The translations under genes were made by a program, and so were the position numbers. A stretch of DNA of 64,000 bases. Origin: Marinobacterium mangrovicola (lineage in GTDB: Bacteria > Pseudomonadota > Gammaproteobacteria > Pseudomonadales > Balneatricaceae). Numbering within the stretch: position 1 is the stretch's first letter; the number at the start of each line of letters is the position of its first letter. The DNA is taken from NCBI RefSeq assembly GCF_004339595.1, contig NZ_SMFU01000011.1, forward strand, positions 1 to 64,000, given 5' to 3'. Positions 51,278 to 61,515 of the stretch are shown here, piece by piece. The notes under the pieces are model-generated. The model was not told where the DNA came from. It saw nothing but the letters and a program-made list of their open reading frames with translations, and searched no databases.

Positions 51278-52510
51278 TTAAAAAATACTATCGTCCCAAG
51301 CGCCGCTGATACCATCCAGATAGATCACCGGTTGTAATTCTATCCCTGCCCCATATTCTGCGATCGCCCGCCCTTGTTCTTCATCGCTTAAAGCCGCTAA
51401 ATCTGCATTGTATTGCGATATTGATAGTGACCTTTGGTTTCTGGGTGTGAATTGGCGGGCGTCAGCCTCGCCTAAGGTGGCGTCATCCCAGGCTTTGGCA
51501 TAGGCGAACCCCAGCAGAAGGGCATCCCGGTGCTGCTTGCCCTGGTTTACCCAATAGTCCAGCGCGATATTGCTGTGACGTTCTTTGGTGATGGTGGATA
51601 GGTTTCTAATAATGGTGTTGTTGGCCGTTTCAGTGGCGTTTGGCAGATCTGAAAAGTTCCAGTAAATCAGCGCTGCTGAATCAAGGTTATTGTTGTTGGC
51701 TGCATAGGTTAAAAGCTGCAGCAGCGCTTGTTTATCACTCTCTGTGAGGGGATTTTTGCTCTCGTCGAACGGGCTCAGGTGTTCCCTGTCGAAGTACATC
51801 TCCACCAGGCGATTGAGTGGTCGAAAGTAATTCTGTTCGGCGCTCTTTTTCACTATTTCAAGATAACGCTGAAAGTATTCGGCATCAGGGCGGTCGTAAC
51901 GCGCGTATGCCAGTAGTGCATACTCGGCTTTGAGGTATCCTGCGGCTGTTCGTTGCTTTAATAGCTCAATGGCCACATCGCCCCATGCGTCATCACAGTC
52001 TCGGCGCATTCTCATTTCGCATGAATAGCGATTGTACTTAGGCGTAAGCCTTATTGCAGCGTATGGGTTGCCGAGCTTGGCCGCGGCTTTGAACAGTTCG
52101 GCGCCTTCGCTACCGGCAAATGCGTTGCTGCGATAGCTTATTTCCGCCAACCAAAACATGGCATCGGCGTTACCTTGATCCACCAGTGGTTTTAATAACT
52201 CACTGGCGTGTGTCCAGTTCTTTTGCTGGATGGCCACGAGCGCAGCATAGAGAGGCTCATCAGGGCGATAGGTGCTTGAGGCTAATAGATTGGGATTGAC
52301 GCCTTGATGTTGTTCAACAAAGACGAGTAAATCTTTTAAGGTGTCAGCCGCTGGTTTTGCGACCTCTTTATCTAGACCGGTCGGCCATTTTAGATAGAGG
52401 TAATAGCTAAACGTTGCTGCGCTACCAACGACCATCAGCTGCAGTAAGGCTTTGCTGAGCTGTTTTATTATCGCCATTTTGTTGTTGGCCCGATTCCCCT
52501 GCTTAGACAT
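51278..52510 (-). CDS. Membrane-anchored SEL1-like repeat protein
   Basis: 410 residues with an N-terminal membrane anchor (about 22-44) and an extracytoplasmic helical-repeat domain with SEL1/TPR-like units. These include KNWTHASELLKPLVDQGNADAMFWLAEI (residues about 97-124) and the next helix pair with AAAKLGNPYAAIRLTPKY. A cysteine pair in YSCEMRMRRDCDD may form a disulfide. It probably serves as a protein-binding scaffold in the envelope. No operon partner. AGGG precedes the ATG, and a later ATG at residue 12 is possible. Confidence 0.75.
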   Translation of the reverse strand: MSKQGNRANNKMAIIKQLSKALLQLMVVGSAATFSYYLYLKWPTGLDKEVAKPAADTLKDLLVFVEQHQGVNPNLLASSTYRPDEPLYAALVAIQQKNWTHASELLKPLVDQGNADAMFWLAEISYRSNAFAGSEGAELFKAAAKLGNPYAAIRLTPKYNRYSCEMRMRRDCDDAWGDVAIELLKQRTAAGYLKAEYALLAYARYDRPDAEYFQRYLEIVKKSAEQNYFRPLNRLVEMYFDREHLSPFDESKNPLTESDKQALLQLLTYAANNNNLDSAALIYWNFSDLPNATETANNTIIRNLSTITKERHSNIALDYWVNQGKQHRDALLLGFAYAKAWDDATLGEADARQFTPRNQRSLSISQYNADLAALSDEEQGRAIAEYGAGIELQPVIYLDGISGAWDDSIF

Positions 52511-52771
52511 ATCCCTGTTCTACTCGTGGCTAAATCGACGTTTAAATGCACGCCGCATCTTAACTTTTATTGGCCTTATAAGGATCTGATTTATAAGGTA
52601 AATCGCCCAGGTAAGCGGTTTTCACCCATTAAGAAAGGCGAGAGTTGTATCGATAACAACTGGGTTGAGGCTTGTCGCGGCGAGGGCACAGCTCTTTTCT
52701 GAAAACAGTTGCTGCCTGTGGTAAAGGTAATCGGCGGTATTACAGCAAGCGTGCCCCACGCAGATTTGTGA

Positions 52772-53737
52772 TTAGAGAAAACTCTGACTATCCACCGCTT
52801 GCCCGGAACCGATCAAACACGCCAACAGAATCCGTGCCTTCTTCGCATCCAGATCCTGCCCGCTGATAACGCCATTAGCGGTTAGATCGGCGAAGCTGCC
52901 CGGATATTCGTAGGCGGGATAGACGCGCCCCTGATCGCAGGCTGACGTAATTACCACCTTCATACCGCTATCGACCGCCGCTTTGATCGCTGGAAGCCAG
53001 CCGGGCGGCACATGGCCGCGGCCGAAGCCTTCGATCACCAGACCTTGCGCATTGCTGGTGCTGGCGGCGCGGATAAACAGATCCGACATACCCGAGGCTG
53101 CCTTGATCAACTGCACTACCGCCAGGGCGGGCAGGGTATCGAAACAGGCTTTGGCGGCGGTCGCAGTGCACTGGATAAATACCTCGCCCCGGTCGATGGT
53201 GCCGATCTGGCCGCCAGCGAAGCCGTCCACGTTGGAGGTGTGGACTTTGCGCACGGAACGGGGCGAGAAGATCTTTTCATTAAACACCAGCAGGGTGCCG
53301 GAGCAATCTGGCTGATCAGCGGCCGCCAGGGTGATCGCATCGCGGATATTGGCAAAAGAGTCGCTGCCGATTTCACCGGGAATCCGCTGGGAACCGGTAT
53401 TCACCACCGGCTTGTGGCTCGTAATGGCCAGTGAAAGAAAATAGCTGGTCTCCTCCAGCGTATCGGTGCCGTGGGTGATCACGACCCCGCTGATATCGGT
53501 GCGGATCAGGAAGGACTCCACCACTGATTTCAGCAGTAACAGCTTGTCGAAATCCATGGCGTTGCTGGGGATCTGAAAGGCGCTGAACACCTCCAGCTCG
53601 ACCTGATCCGATGACAGATCCTTATAGGCGCCAAGCAGCTTTTCGCCGGTAAGCTTGCCGGCAATTGAACGCCCGGTTTCCGGATCGGTGGTACAGGCGA
53701 TAGTGCCGCCGGTGGTTATTACCGCTATTTTTTTCAT
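52772..53737 (-). CDS. L-asparaginase (cytosolic type)
   Basis: 321 residues from the ATG at 53735-53737 that gives KKIAVITTGGTIACTT. An ATG four codons upstream is possible. No signal peptide, so it is cytosolic. Both catalytic threonine motifs are present: TTGGTIA near the start (T12) and THGTDTLEETSYF near residue 90. It hydrolyses L-asparagine to aspartate and ammonia. Its start lies 47 bases left of repeat copy 3, which separates it from the dsdA operon on the same strand. Confidence 0.9.
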   Translation of the reverse strand: MKKIAVITTGGTIACTTDPETGRSIAGKLTGEKLLGAYKDLSSDQVELEVFSAFQIPSNAMDFDKLLLLKSVVESFLIRTDISGVVITHGTDTLEETSYFLSLAITSHKPVVNTGSQRIPGEIGSDSFANIRDAITLAAADQPDCSGTLLVFNEKIFSPRSVRKVHTSNVDGFAGGQIGTIDRGEVFIQCTATAAKACFDTLPALAVVQLIKAASGMSDLFIRAASTSNAQGLVIEGFGRGHVPPGWLPAIKAAVDSGMKVVITSACDQGRVYPAYEYPGSFADLTANGVISGQDLDAKKARILLACLIGSGQAVDSQSFL

Positions 53738-53783
53738 GAGTTTTCTCATGTGGAAATCTTTTCGCTGCCGCGTTTAGGCGCAG

Positions 53784-53976
53784 GTTTCGCCTGCTGGCGA
53801 ATTAAGGGCTTTGATGGCAAAGCCCTTAATAATCCCAAGCCACCCCTGCCGCTTGATCGGCTGCGCCGATTTCCCTGTGCTTCTCACCTGAAAGAGAGGG
53901 ATCTCCAAACTCGCCGCTCCGCGGCTCAGACAGTCAATCCCTTTTTCCTCTTTCAGTCTGCGATGCTCGGCTGCGC
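53784..53976 (-). repeat. Interspersed structured repeat, copy 3
   Basis: Minus-oriented, between the dsdA 3' end and the asparaginase start. The architecture is the same with the most divergent stems. A: outer GAAAGAG/CTCTTTC kept (53890-53896/53948-53954), inner GGGAT/ATCCC (53898-53902/53937-53941) instead of GGGAAAGG/CCTTTCCC, apical GCCGC-GGA-GCGGC. B: ATCGG/CCGAT (53856-53870). C: a perfect 13-bp stem ATTAAGGGCTTTG (53801-53813) with loop ATGG and its complement to 53830. D: identical (53787-53800). Linkers match the other copies. Confidence 0.85.
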
Positions 53977-54074
53977 AGAAGGGGAACTACTGTCTGGCTC
54001 AGTTGGACTCGGTGTGATCGAGCCCTGTTTGTGCCTCCTAGCGTGACATGCGTTTTGGATAGCAGGCTTCGGCT

Positions 54075-55445
54075 TTACCGCCCAAAGGCTTCTTTCAAAG
54101 CCTTTTCACCCAGCGCGTAATACTTAGCGCGCTCTTCAGCAGGCACCATATTCCCGCCGGTCGCCCAGGCCAGATGGGTCGCGTTGTCCAGGCTACCGGA
54201 CAGACCGATCTGCGAAAGCGTGTCGCTCCCAGCCTTCTGCAACCAGGCAAAGCCCGGCAGACCTGCCGCGGCCGAAGGCTCGATGGAAAGCTGTTCCGCA
54301 TCGGTCATCAGCTTAACGAGAGCATGCATGGTGTCGTCGCTGGCGGTGTAGATCCCGTCCAGCAGTGGGTCCATCACGTCGCCCACGAAAGCGGAGGGGC
54401 GACCCACCGCCAGGCCATCGGCGCAGGTCAGGTTATCCAGGCCGATATCCTGCACGCTGATGCCGTTGTGCAGGCCGGAGTGCATCCCCAGCAGCATGCA
54501 GGGAGAGTGGGTCGGCTCTGCAAAAAAGCAGTGCACCGCATCGCCGAACACATGCTTAAGGCCAAAGGCCACGCCGCCGGGGCCGCCGCCTACACCGCAG
54601 GGCAGGTAGACGATCAGCGGATGCTGAGCATCGACGCTGATGTTCTGCTCCGCCAGCTGCTTTTTAAGCCGCAGTGCCGCGACGCTGTAGCCGAGGAAGA
54701 GGGTGGTGGAGTCTTCGTCATCAACGAAGTGACAACCCGGTGTCGCCAGAGCTTCTTCACGCCCCTGGGCCACGGCAACGCTGTAGTCGGATTTATGCTC
54801 GACCACGTTCACGCCCTTGGAGCGCAGCATCGCTTTTTTCCACTCGCGGGCGTCGGCGGACATGTGTACGGTCACATTGAAGCCGAGCTTGGCGCTCATG
54901 ATGCCGATGCTCAGGCCCAGGTTACCGGTGGAGCCGACCACGATGCCGTGCTTGGCGAACAGCGCTTTAAACGGTTCGCTGTCGAAGCAGGCGTAGTCGA
55001 TGCCTTCATGCAGCAGGCCGTTCTCTTCGGCCAGCTTTTCGGCGTACTGCAGCACTTCATAGATACCGCCGCGTGCCTTGATGGAACCGGAGATCGGCAG
55101 GTGGCTGTCGCATTTCACCAGCAGGTTGGCCGGGGTTTCGGTACCCAGCAGATCGGCTACCGCTTTGGCGCCTTTATCGACGCGGGTCAGCGGGGATTCG
55201 ATGATGCCGTTACGCTCGGCGGTCTCCGGGAACACCGCCTTGAAGTAAGCGGCGAAGCGTTCAAGCCGGGCGCTGGCGTCTTCAATATCGGCATAGTTCA
55301 GCGGCAGTTGCGCTTTGACCGATTCAAAAGAGCTGACCTTGGGATTGATCCAGAGGCGCTCGCGGCACTGCTGCAGATCGTCGAGAACCGGATCCTTGTC
55401 AGTGCTGGCCTTGGCGATCCAGTCAATGTAATTCAGGTTTTCCAT
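54075..55445 (-). CDS. dsdA: D-serine dehydratase
   Basis: 456 residues, close to the 442 of E. coli DsdA. PLP-dependent and cytosolic, it converts D-serine to pyruvate and ammonia. The PLP lysine is K123 in [10 protein letters not shown], and the phosphate-binding loop is [12 protein letters not shown]. Other marks are DCARCD-like [19 protein letters not shown] and [13 protein letters not shown]. Last gene of the leftward operon with the peptide-type ABC importer, amidase and TauE exporter, 54 bases after TauE. The usual dsdC regulator and dsdX permease are not here. Confidence 0.95.
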   Translation of the reverse strand: MENLNYIDWIAKASTDKDPVLDDLQQCRERLWINPKVSSFESVKAQLPLNYADIEDASARLERFAAYFKAVFPETAERNGIIESPLTRVDKGAKAVADLLGTETPANLLVKCDSHLPISGSIKARGGIYEVLQYAEKLAEENGLLHEGIDYACFDSEPFKALFAKHGIVVGSTGNLGLSIGIMSAKLGFNVTVHMSADAREWKKAMLRSKGVNVVEHKSDYSVAVAQGREEALATPGCHFVDDEDSTTLFLGYSVAALRLKKQLAEQNISVDAQHPLIVYLPCGVGGGPGGVAFGLKHVFGDAVHCFFAEPTHSPCMLLGMHSGLHNGISVQDIGLDNLTCADGLAVGRPSAFVGDVMDPLLDGIYTASDDTMHALVKLMTDAEQLSIEPSAAAGLPGFAWLQKAGSDTLSQIGLSGSLDNATHLAWATGGNMVPAEERAKYYALGEKALKEAFGR

Positions 55446-55499
55446 ACTCAGTTAAACCTCGGGCTGGCTGTTGTAGGGCAGTTGGATCGAAGTAGCCGG

Positions 55500-56285
55500 T
55501 TAGACCAGAAAGTTGATGCCGACAATCAAAAGTAAAGCCGAGAACAGGCGCTTAAGCAGTACCTGATCCAGACGGTGGGCCAGCTTCGCACCGAAGCGGG
55601 CAAAAAGCATGCTGGTGGCGCCGATACCTATCAGGGCCGGCAGGTAAACATAACCCAGGCTCCATTGCGGCAGACCTTCGGCCTGCATGCCAAACCAGAT
55701 AAAGGAGGCGGAGCCCGACAGCGCAATGGGCAGACCGCAGGCGGCGGAGGTGGCCACAGCGATTTTCATCGGAAAGCCACGCCAGCTCAGCAGCGGTACG
55801 GTCAGTGAGCCACCACCGATACCGAAGATCGCCGAAGCCCAGCCGATAAACACGCCTGAGCCGCCAAGGAAAACGCGGCCCACCGGTCTTTCTTCATGAC
55901 TGGCGGGTTTGAGCTGGAAGAACATCTGCACGGCGATGACGATCGCAAACACGCCGATAACGCGTTGCAGTACCTCACCACTGAGGAAAGAAGCGGTATA
56001 GCCTCCCAGTACGCTGCCACCAACGATCCCCACGCTCAGCATAGCCACCGCTGGCCAGCGCACGGCGCCGTGTTTGTGGTGCGCCATCACCGAGTTGATC
56101 GAGGTAAAAACGATGGTGGCTAGCGAGGTGCCCACCGCCAAATGGGTCAGGATCTCCGGCGAGATGCCCTGGGCGGTGAACATGTAGACCAGGATCGGCA
56201 CGATCACCAGGCCGCCGCCGATGCCGAAAAGGCCCGACAGCACACCGGCTACCGAGCCGAGGATCAGGAAGGTTATCCACTCCAT
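55500..56285 (-). CDS. TauE/SafE-family anion exporter
   Basis: 261 residues with about eight membrane segments. Two-fold repeat marks are GLFGIGGGLVIVPILVY in the first half and SAIFGIGGGSLTVPLLSWRG in the second. The family moves sulfite, sulfoacetate and other small organic anions. It lies between amidase and dsdA in the same operon, so it may remove an acidic product of the imported compound. GGAA precedes the start. Confidence 0.92.
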   Translation of the reverse strand: MEWITFLILGSVAGVLSGLFGIGGGLVIVPILVYMFTAQGISPEILTHLAVGTSLATIVFTSINSVMAHHKHGAVRWPAVAMLSVGIVGGSVLGGYTASFLSGEVLQRVIGVFAIVIAVQMFFQLKPASHEERPVGRVFLGGSGVFIGWASAIFGIGGGSLTVPLLSWRGFPMKIAVATSAACGLPIALSGSASFIWFGMQAEGLPQWSLGYVYLPALIGIGATSMLFARFGAKLAHRLDQVLLKRLFSALLLIVGINFLV

Positions 56286-56375
56286 GTTTATCTGTTCCGT
56301 ACTGCGTAAAAAGAGACCGGCATCACAGGGATGCCGGGTAAGCGAGGGGCACTTAGTTTACAGGCTTACAGTTGA

Positions 56376-57866
56376 TCAGGCGAAGCCGAGGAATCCTTCC
56401 ACTTCGCTGATCGGGCTGGCGTTTTTCAGGTAGGAGAGATCCACCTGTGGGCGCTCCAGCTCCACGTCACCTTTGAACAGGGTTTCCAGTTCGCGGGCGA
56501 ACGCCAGGGTTTCCAGATCGCTGCCGCGGCGACCGATGATCTGCAGACCGAACGGCATGCCGTCGGCATCGCGACCGGTGGGCAGGGTCACTGACGGGTG
56601 GCCGGCCAGGGTGGAGGCGTAGGCCATGGAGAGCCAGTGGTAGTAGCTCTGGGTCGGCTCGCCGTCGATCTCGGTCGGGAACAGCTCGTGCCAGTCACGG
56701 GGGCTGATGGTAGTGGTCGGCGCGACGATAAAGTCGTGGTGTTCAAAGAACGCCTGCCACTGACGGTAGAGCTTGGTCTGGTTGGTCAGTGCACGTACCA
56801 CGTCCAGCGCAGAGTAGCTTTCGCCCTCGATCACGTTGTCGTGAACGTTCGGGCCCACCTTGTCCGGGTACTGTTTGGCCAGATCGCGGTGATGACCGGA
56901 GAAGCACAGCGCACGGATCACGGCGAAGGTGTCGTCGGCGTTCAGGCAATCCGGGTGGGTGTCGTTGAGCTGACCGAACACATGGCCGAAGCGCTTCAGC
57001 TTGGCGTGGAAGCTATCCGCCACCAGCTTCTCGGTCATGGCGAAGCCGAAGTTGTGGGTGAAGGCGACACGGGCGTTACACAGGTCGTAGCGCGGCAGGT
57101 GACGGAAAGCTTCCGGGTTATGTGCCGCCTGGCCTTCGATCACCGGAGTCCAGGGGTCGCGACGATCCGGGCGGATCATGGCGGAGAGCATCAGCGCGGC
57201 ATCGTCCACGGTGCGTGCCATCGGGCCGTTCATCGACATCGGCAGCCAGCCCAGCGGACGGCTGTGACCGGGCACAACGCCCGGGGTGGCGCGAAAACCA
57301 ACCACGCCACAGAAAGAGGCCGGATTACGCAGGCTGCCGCCGGTGTCGGAACCGGTGGCCAGCGGGCTCATGCCGCAGGCCAGGGCCACGGCAGAGCCGC
57401 CGGAGGAACCAGCGCAGGAACGGGTAAGGTCGTACGGGTTGGCGGTTACGCCGTAGACCGCGTTGCGGGTGTTACCGCCGGCGCTCCACTCGGGGTTGTT
57501 GGCCTTGCCCATCATCAGCGCGCCTTCCTGACGCAGCTGCTGGATCATCGGGTCATCGCCCTTGGCGATGTTGTCGGCATAAATTTCGCTGCCGAAGGTG
57601 GTGGGCAGGCCTTCCACATCGACCATGTCTTTTACGGAAACCGGCAGACCGTGCAGGGTACCGAGCTTGTCGCCACGGTCGATGGCGTTCTGGGCTTCGG
57701 CGGCGGCTTTGCGCATCTTGGCGAAATCATCAACCACCAGAGCGTTAACGGCGTGGTTCACCTCTTCGGCGCGGGCGATGCAGCTTTCGGTCAGTTCTAC
57801 CGCAGACAGCTTCTTCGAAGCCATTAAACGGCGGGCTTCTGTGGCACTCAGATCACAAGGGTTCAT
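56376..57866 (-). CDS. Amidase-signature family amidase
   Basis: 496 residues with a complete Ser-Ser-Lys triad: K79 in PVSVKDMVDVEG, the cis-serine pair S154-S155 in CAGSSGGSAVA, and nucleophile S178 in GSDTGGSLRNPA. Cytosolic; it hydrolyses amide bonds. By eye it resembles bacterial aryl/alkyl amidases rather than GatA, which would sit with gatB and gatC. It lies 73 bases after the ABC ATPase gene and 90 before TauE, so it should act on the imported compound. Confidence 0.92.
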   Translation of the reverse strand: MNPCDLSATEARRLMASKKLSAVELTESCIARAEEVNHAVNALVVDDFAKMRKAAAEAQNAIDRGDKLGTLHGLPVSVKDMVDVEGLPTTFGSEIYADNIAKGDDPMIQQLRQEGALMMGKANNPEWSAGGNTRNAVYGVTANPYDLTRSCAGSSGGSAVALACGMSPLATGSDTGGSLRNPASFCGVVGFRATPGVVPGHSRPLGWLPMSMNGPMARTVDDAALMLSAMIRPDRRDPWTPVIEGQAAHNPEAFRHLPRYDLCNARVAFTHNFGFAMTEKLVADSFHAKLKRFGHVFGQLNDTHPDCLNADDTFAVIRALCFSGHHRDLAKQYPDKVGPNVHDNVIEGESYSALDVVRALTNQTKLYRQWQAFFEHHDFIVAPTTTISPRDWHELFPTEIDGEPTQSYYHWLSMAYASTLAGHPSVTLPTGRDADGMPFGLQIIGRRGSDLETLAFARELETLFKGDVELERPQVDLSYLKNASPISEVEGFLGFA

Positions 57867-57939
57867 AAATTTCTCTCTAAATCGTCAATTCGTCTCAAAT
57901 GCCTGGCGCTGAATTGCCAGGCGTTCTACTCGCGGGTGA

Positions 57940-59586
57940 TCAGCTGGCCGGTGAAAAGTTGGCAAAGTCCCAGGAGCGTCCCGGCGCCACTTCGATCAGC
58001 TGGCGCGTGTACTCTGCTGACGGGTTGCCCAGCACATCGCTGGCGGGGCCGTACTCGACCACCTTGCCGCGCTGCATCACCAGTACGTCGTCACAGATCT
58101 GTGCGGCCACGCGCAGGTCGTGGGTGATAAACAGCACCGCGATACCGAGGCGCTCCTGAATGTCATCCAGCAGGGCCAGCACCTGTGCCTGCACCGATAC
58201 GTCGAGGGCGGATACCGCCTCGTCCGCCACGATTACATCCGGCTCCATGGCCAGGGCACGGGCGATGGCGATGCGCTGGCGCTGACCACCGGAGAACTGA
58301 TGCGGGAAGCGATCGATGGCATCTGCCGGCAGACCGACCAACTGCAGAAGCTCGGCGGCACGACCCAGGGCGGCTTCGCGCTGGGCGCCATAGTTCATCG
58401 GGCCTTCGATCAGGCTGTCGCCCACGGTGCGGCGCGGGTTAAGCGAGCGGTACGGATCCTGGAAGATCATCTGGATGCGGTGACGGTGCGGCTTCAGGCC
58501 CACGGCGGTGAGGCCGGAGATCTGCTGGCCGTCGACACGGATCACGCCGTCTGTGGGATCGATCAGACGCATGACACAGCGCGCCAGGGTGGACTTGCCG
58601 GAGCCGGACTCGCCAACGATGCCAAGGGTTCGGCCTTCGTACAGCTTGAAGCTGATGTTGTTGACCGCCTTGGTGCCGGCCTTGGGCTTCTTGAACCAGC
58701 TCAACAGGCTGCGCGGCGGCGCGTACTCTTTCACCAGCTCGGCCACATCCAGCACCAGGCGCGGGCCACGCAGCGCACGCGCTTCACGCGGCGTCAGGCT
58801 CGGCACCGCCGAGAGCAGATCACGGGTGTACTGCTTCTGCGGGTTGGAGAGGATCTGTTTGACCTCGCCCTGTTCCACGATCACACCGAAGTGCATGACA
58901 CAGACGCGGTGAGCGATATCCGCCACCACACCCATATCGTGGGTGATAAACAGCACAGCGGTGCCGTGTTTCTCCTGCAGCTCACGGATCAGCTTGAGGA
59001 TCTGGTGCTGGGTGGTCACATCCAGCGCCGTGGTTGGTTCATCGGCAATCAGCAGCTTGGGTTTCAGCAGCAGCGCCATGGCGATCATGATGCGCTGGCG
59101 CTGGCCACCGGAGAGCTGGTGCGGGTAGCTGTCGTACATCCGCTCGATATCCGGCAGGTGTACCTGTTCCAGCGCATCCAGCACCCTTTCGCGGCGTTTG
59201 TTGGCCGGCTCTGAGGTATGGCAGGCCAGCACTTCGTCGAGCTGTCGGCCCACGGTCAGCACCGGGTTCAGTGCCGTCATCGGCTCCTGGAAGATCATCG
59301 CCATGCGGCTGCCGCGCAGTTCGCTGATCCGCTTCGGAGAAGCCTGCAGCAGGTCTTCACCGTCCAGCAGGATGCGACCGCCGGCGGCGCGCAGGGCGCC
59401 CTGCGGTAGCAGGCCCATGGTGGTCAGTGAGGAGACCGATTTGCCGGAGCCACTCTCACCCACCAGGCAGAGCGTCTCGCCGGGCTGGATCTCAAAGGAG
59501 ATGCCTTTGAGGATCTGTTTCGGATCTTTGGAGTCGGTTTCAACCACCAGGGAATCGACTTTCAGTACGGGATTTTCAGTGCTCAT
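57940..59586 (-). CDS. Fused two-domain ABC ATPase of a peptide-type importer
   Basis: 548 residues, a DppD-DppF fusion. The first ATPase (about 1-265) has [25 protein letters not shown] and [11 protein letters not shown]. The second (about 285-548) has [25 protein letters not shown] and [11 protein letters not shown], where the usual ADEP proline position reads Ala-Val. Both domains end in the oligopeptide-transporter tail type. Its ATG overlaps the permease stop by one base (TGATG), showing translational coupling. It powers import through the DppB/DppC-type permeases. Confidence 0.94.
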   Translation of the reverse strand: MSTENPVLKVDSLVVETDSKDPKQILKGISFEIQPGETLCLVGESGSGKSVSSLTTMGLLPQGALRAAGGRILLDGEDLLQASPKRISELRGSRMAMIFQEPMTALNPVLTVGRQLDEVLACHTSEPANKRRERVLDALEQVHLPDIERMYDSYPHQLSGGQRQRIMIAMALLLKPKLLIADEPTTALDVTTQHQILKLIRELQEKHGTAVLFITHDMGVVADIAHRVCVMHFGVIVEQGEVKQILSNPQKQYTRDLLSAVPSLTPREARALRGPRLVLDVAELVKEYAPPRSLLSWFKKPKAGTKAVNNISFKLYEGRTLGIVGESGSGKSTLARCVMRLIDPTDGVIRVDGQQISGLTAVGLKPHRHRIQMIFQDPYRSLNPRRTVGDSLIEGPMNYGAQREAALGRAAELLQLVGLPADAIDRFPHQFSGGQRQRIAIARALAMEPDVIVADEAVSALDVSVQAQVLALLDDIQERLGIAVLFITHDLRVAAQICDDVLVMQRGKVVEYGPASDVLGNPSAEYTRQLIEVAPGRSWDFANFSPAS

Positions 59587-60476
59587 CAGCCTTCCCTCCG
59601 CTTCATTTTCGGATCCAGGGCATCGCGAGCGGCGTCACCAAGCAGGTTGACCGACAGGATGCAGAGTGACAGCAGCAGACCCGCCCAGAGAATCATCGAG
59701 GGGTTGAGCTGGAAGTAGATACGGCCCTCGGACATGATGTTGCCCCAGGTCGGTGTTTCAGAACTCAGGCCCACACCCAGGAACGACAGGGTCGCTTCGG
59801 TGAGGATGGCGGCGGCGCAGATATAGGTGCACTGCACGATCAGCGGCGCAAAGGTGTTCGGCATCAGGTGGCGCCAGAGGATGGTGCGGGTCGGTGTACC
59901 CATCAGCACCGCAGCTTCCACGAACGCCTCCTCACGGGTGGCCAGCACCTGGGAGCGCACCAGTCGCACGATCTGCGGGATCTCCGGCACCATAATCGCA
60001 ACCATCAGCGTCCAGAGGTTGGCCGAGGTCAGCGATACGATGGCAATGGCGGCGAGGATGCCGGGGATCGCCATCAGGCCATCCATAAACCGCATCAGGA
60101 TCGCGTCGAGAGTGCGGAAGTAACCGGTGAGCAGCCCCAGCGGCAAACCGATCAGGACGCAGAGGAAAGCCACGCCCAGGCCCACGGTGAGGGAGACCTG
60201 CGCGCCGTAAACCACACGGGAGAACAGGTCGCGGCCGTAGGCGTCGGTGCCGAGCAGATGTTCGGCGCTCATTCCCTGCAGGCGGTTGGCCGGTGAGAGT
60301 TCGACCGGATCATGGGTGGCGATCATTGGTGCGAAGATCGCCATCAGCACGATCAGCAGCAGGATGGTGGCCGCAATGATGGTGGCGGTTTTCGGGCGTA
60401 CCCGGAACACCTTGCTCATCAGCTTGTGGATGCCGCGGCTCGCAGGCATCTCGGTGGAGACAGTCTGTGCGTGCAT
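59586..60476 (-). CDS. Peptide-type ABC importer permease (DppC family)
   Basis: 296 residues with about six membrane segments and an N-terminal soluble tail. DppC marks are PANRLQGMSAEHLLGTDAYGRD, which precedes the pore domain, and the ATPase-contact loop EEAFVEAAVLMGTPTRTILW. One-base overlaps join it to both neighbours. It works with the DppB-type partner. Confidence 0.94.
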   Translation of the reverse strand: MHAQTVSTEMPASRGIHKLMSKVFRVRPKTATIIAATILLLIVLMAIFAPMIATHDPVELSPANRLQGMSAEHLLGTDAYGRDLFSRVVYGAQVSLTVGLGVAFLCVLIGLPLGLLTGYFRTLDAILMRFMDGLMAIPGILAAIAIVSLTSANLWTLMVAIMVPEIPQIVRLVRSQVLATREEAFVEAAVLMGTPTRTILWRHLMPNTFAPLIVQCTYICAAAILTEATLSFLGVGLSSETPTWGNIMSEGRIYFQLNPSMILWAGLLLSLCILSVNLLGDAARDALDPKMKRREG

Positions 60477-61417
60477 TAGTAACGGATCCTCGGGTCAGTG
60501 ATGGCGTAGGACAGGTCGATCAACAGGTTGATGACCACGTAGAGGCCGGCCGTGAGCAGAATTAGCGCCTGGATCACCGGATAGTCGCGTGACAGCACCG
60601 CATCCACGATCAGGCGGCCAAGGCCCGGGATGTTGAACACGGTTTCGGTGACTACCACGCCGGAGACCATCAGCGCGAAACCGGCACCAACCACGGTGAG
60701 GATTGGCACGGCCGCGTTACGCAGGGCATGGCGGAACAGTACGATGCGCTGGCCCAGGCCCTTGGCGCGGGCGGTACGGATGTAGTCTTCGCCGAGTACT
60801 TCCAGCATGCTGGCGCGGGTCATACGGGCGATTAGGGCGATATAGACAGAAGAGAGCGTCATCGCCGGTAGAATCAGGCGGGAGATGAACTCGCCAATGC
60901 CTTCATCGATGCTGCGGTAACCCTGTACCGGCAGCCATTTCAATTCGATGGCGAACACCTGGATCAGGATGTAGCCGATGACGAAGACCGGTACCGAGAA
61001 GCCAACCACGGAGGTCGACATCACCAGGTTGTCGATCCACTTGCCCTGTTTCCAGGCAGCGATAACGCCCAGGGGCACAGCGACAATAACGGTCAATGTA
61101 ATGGCGGCCAGAGCGAGACTGATGGTCGGCTCAAGGCGCTGGGAGATCATCGACATCACCGAAGTCTGAGAGATCAGTGAGGTGCCAAAGTCACCCTGAA
61201 GCAGGTTACCGATCCAGATAAAGAACTGGGTATGGAGCGGTTCGTTAAGGCCGAGGGCGGTACGGATATTATTGACCTGCTCGGCATCGGCCATTTCACC
61301 GGCGATGATGGTAGCGGGATCGCCCGGTGAAAGGCGCAGTAGTAAAAACACGGATAGTGCGACGACGAGCATGACGGGTATGGCGGCCAGCAGTCGACGG
61401 ATAAAGTAACCAAGCAT
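60476..61417 (-). CDS. Peptide-type ABC importer permease (DppB family)
   Basis: 313 residues with six membrane segments. DppB marks are FIRRLLAAIPVMLVVALSVF at the start, LRLSPGDPA, the EAA-type loop GEDYIRTARAKGLGQRIVLF, and IPGLGRLIVDAVLSRDYPVIQ near the end. GGGGGAT precedes the ATG. The stop overlaps the DppC-type start by one base (TAATG). Confidence 0.94.
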   Translation of the reverse strand: MLGYFIRRLLAAIPVMLVVALSVFLLLRLSPGDPATIIAGEMADAEQVNNIRTALGLNEPLHTQFFIWIGNLLQGDFGTSLISQTSVMSMISQRLEPTISLALAAITLTVIVAVPLGVIAAWKQGKWIDNLVMSTSVVGFSVPVFVIGYILIQVFAIELKWLPVQGYRSIDEGIGEFISRLILPAMTLSSVYIALIARMTRASMLEVLGEDYIRTARAKGLGQRIVLFRHALRNAAVPILTVVGAGFALMVSGVVVTETVFNIPGLGRLIVDAVLSRDYPVIQALILLTAGLYVVINLLIDLSYAITDPRIRY

Positions 61418-61455
61418 GGTTTATCCCCCGGATAGAGGTGAATCGGGATCGAGCA

Positions 61456-61475
61456 CCCCGCCCGGGCGGGCGGGG
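61456..61475 (-). promoter_or_regulatory. GC-only intercistronic hairpin after the binding-protein gene
   Basis: Perfect 8-bp stem CCCCGCCC/GGGCGGGG with a 4-base loop in the 98-base gap between the binding protein and DppB-type permease genes. No T run. Position and strength fit a 3' stabiliser that raises binding-protein output, as in the TRAP operon at 5918-5943. Confidence 0.65.
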
Positions 61476-61515
61476 CTTGTTACACAGTGTTGAAGCGAGG
61501 TTCCAAGCCTTAAGC

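Noticed and set aside
54174-55535. 453-codon plus-strand frame
   Set aside because: Exact antisense of dsdA, which has all catalytic motifs.
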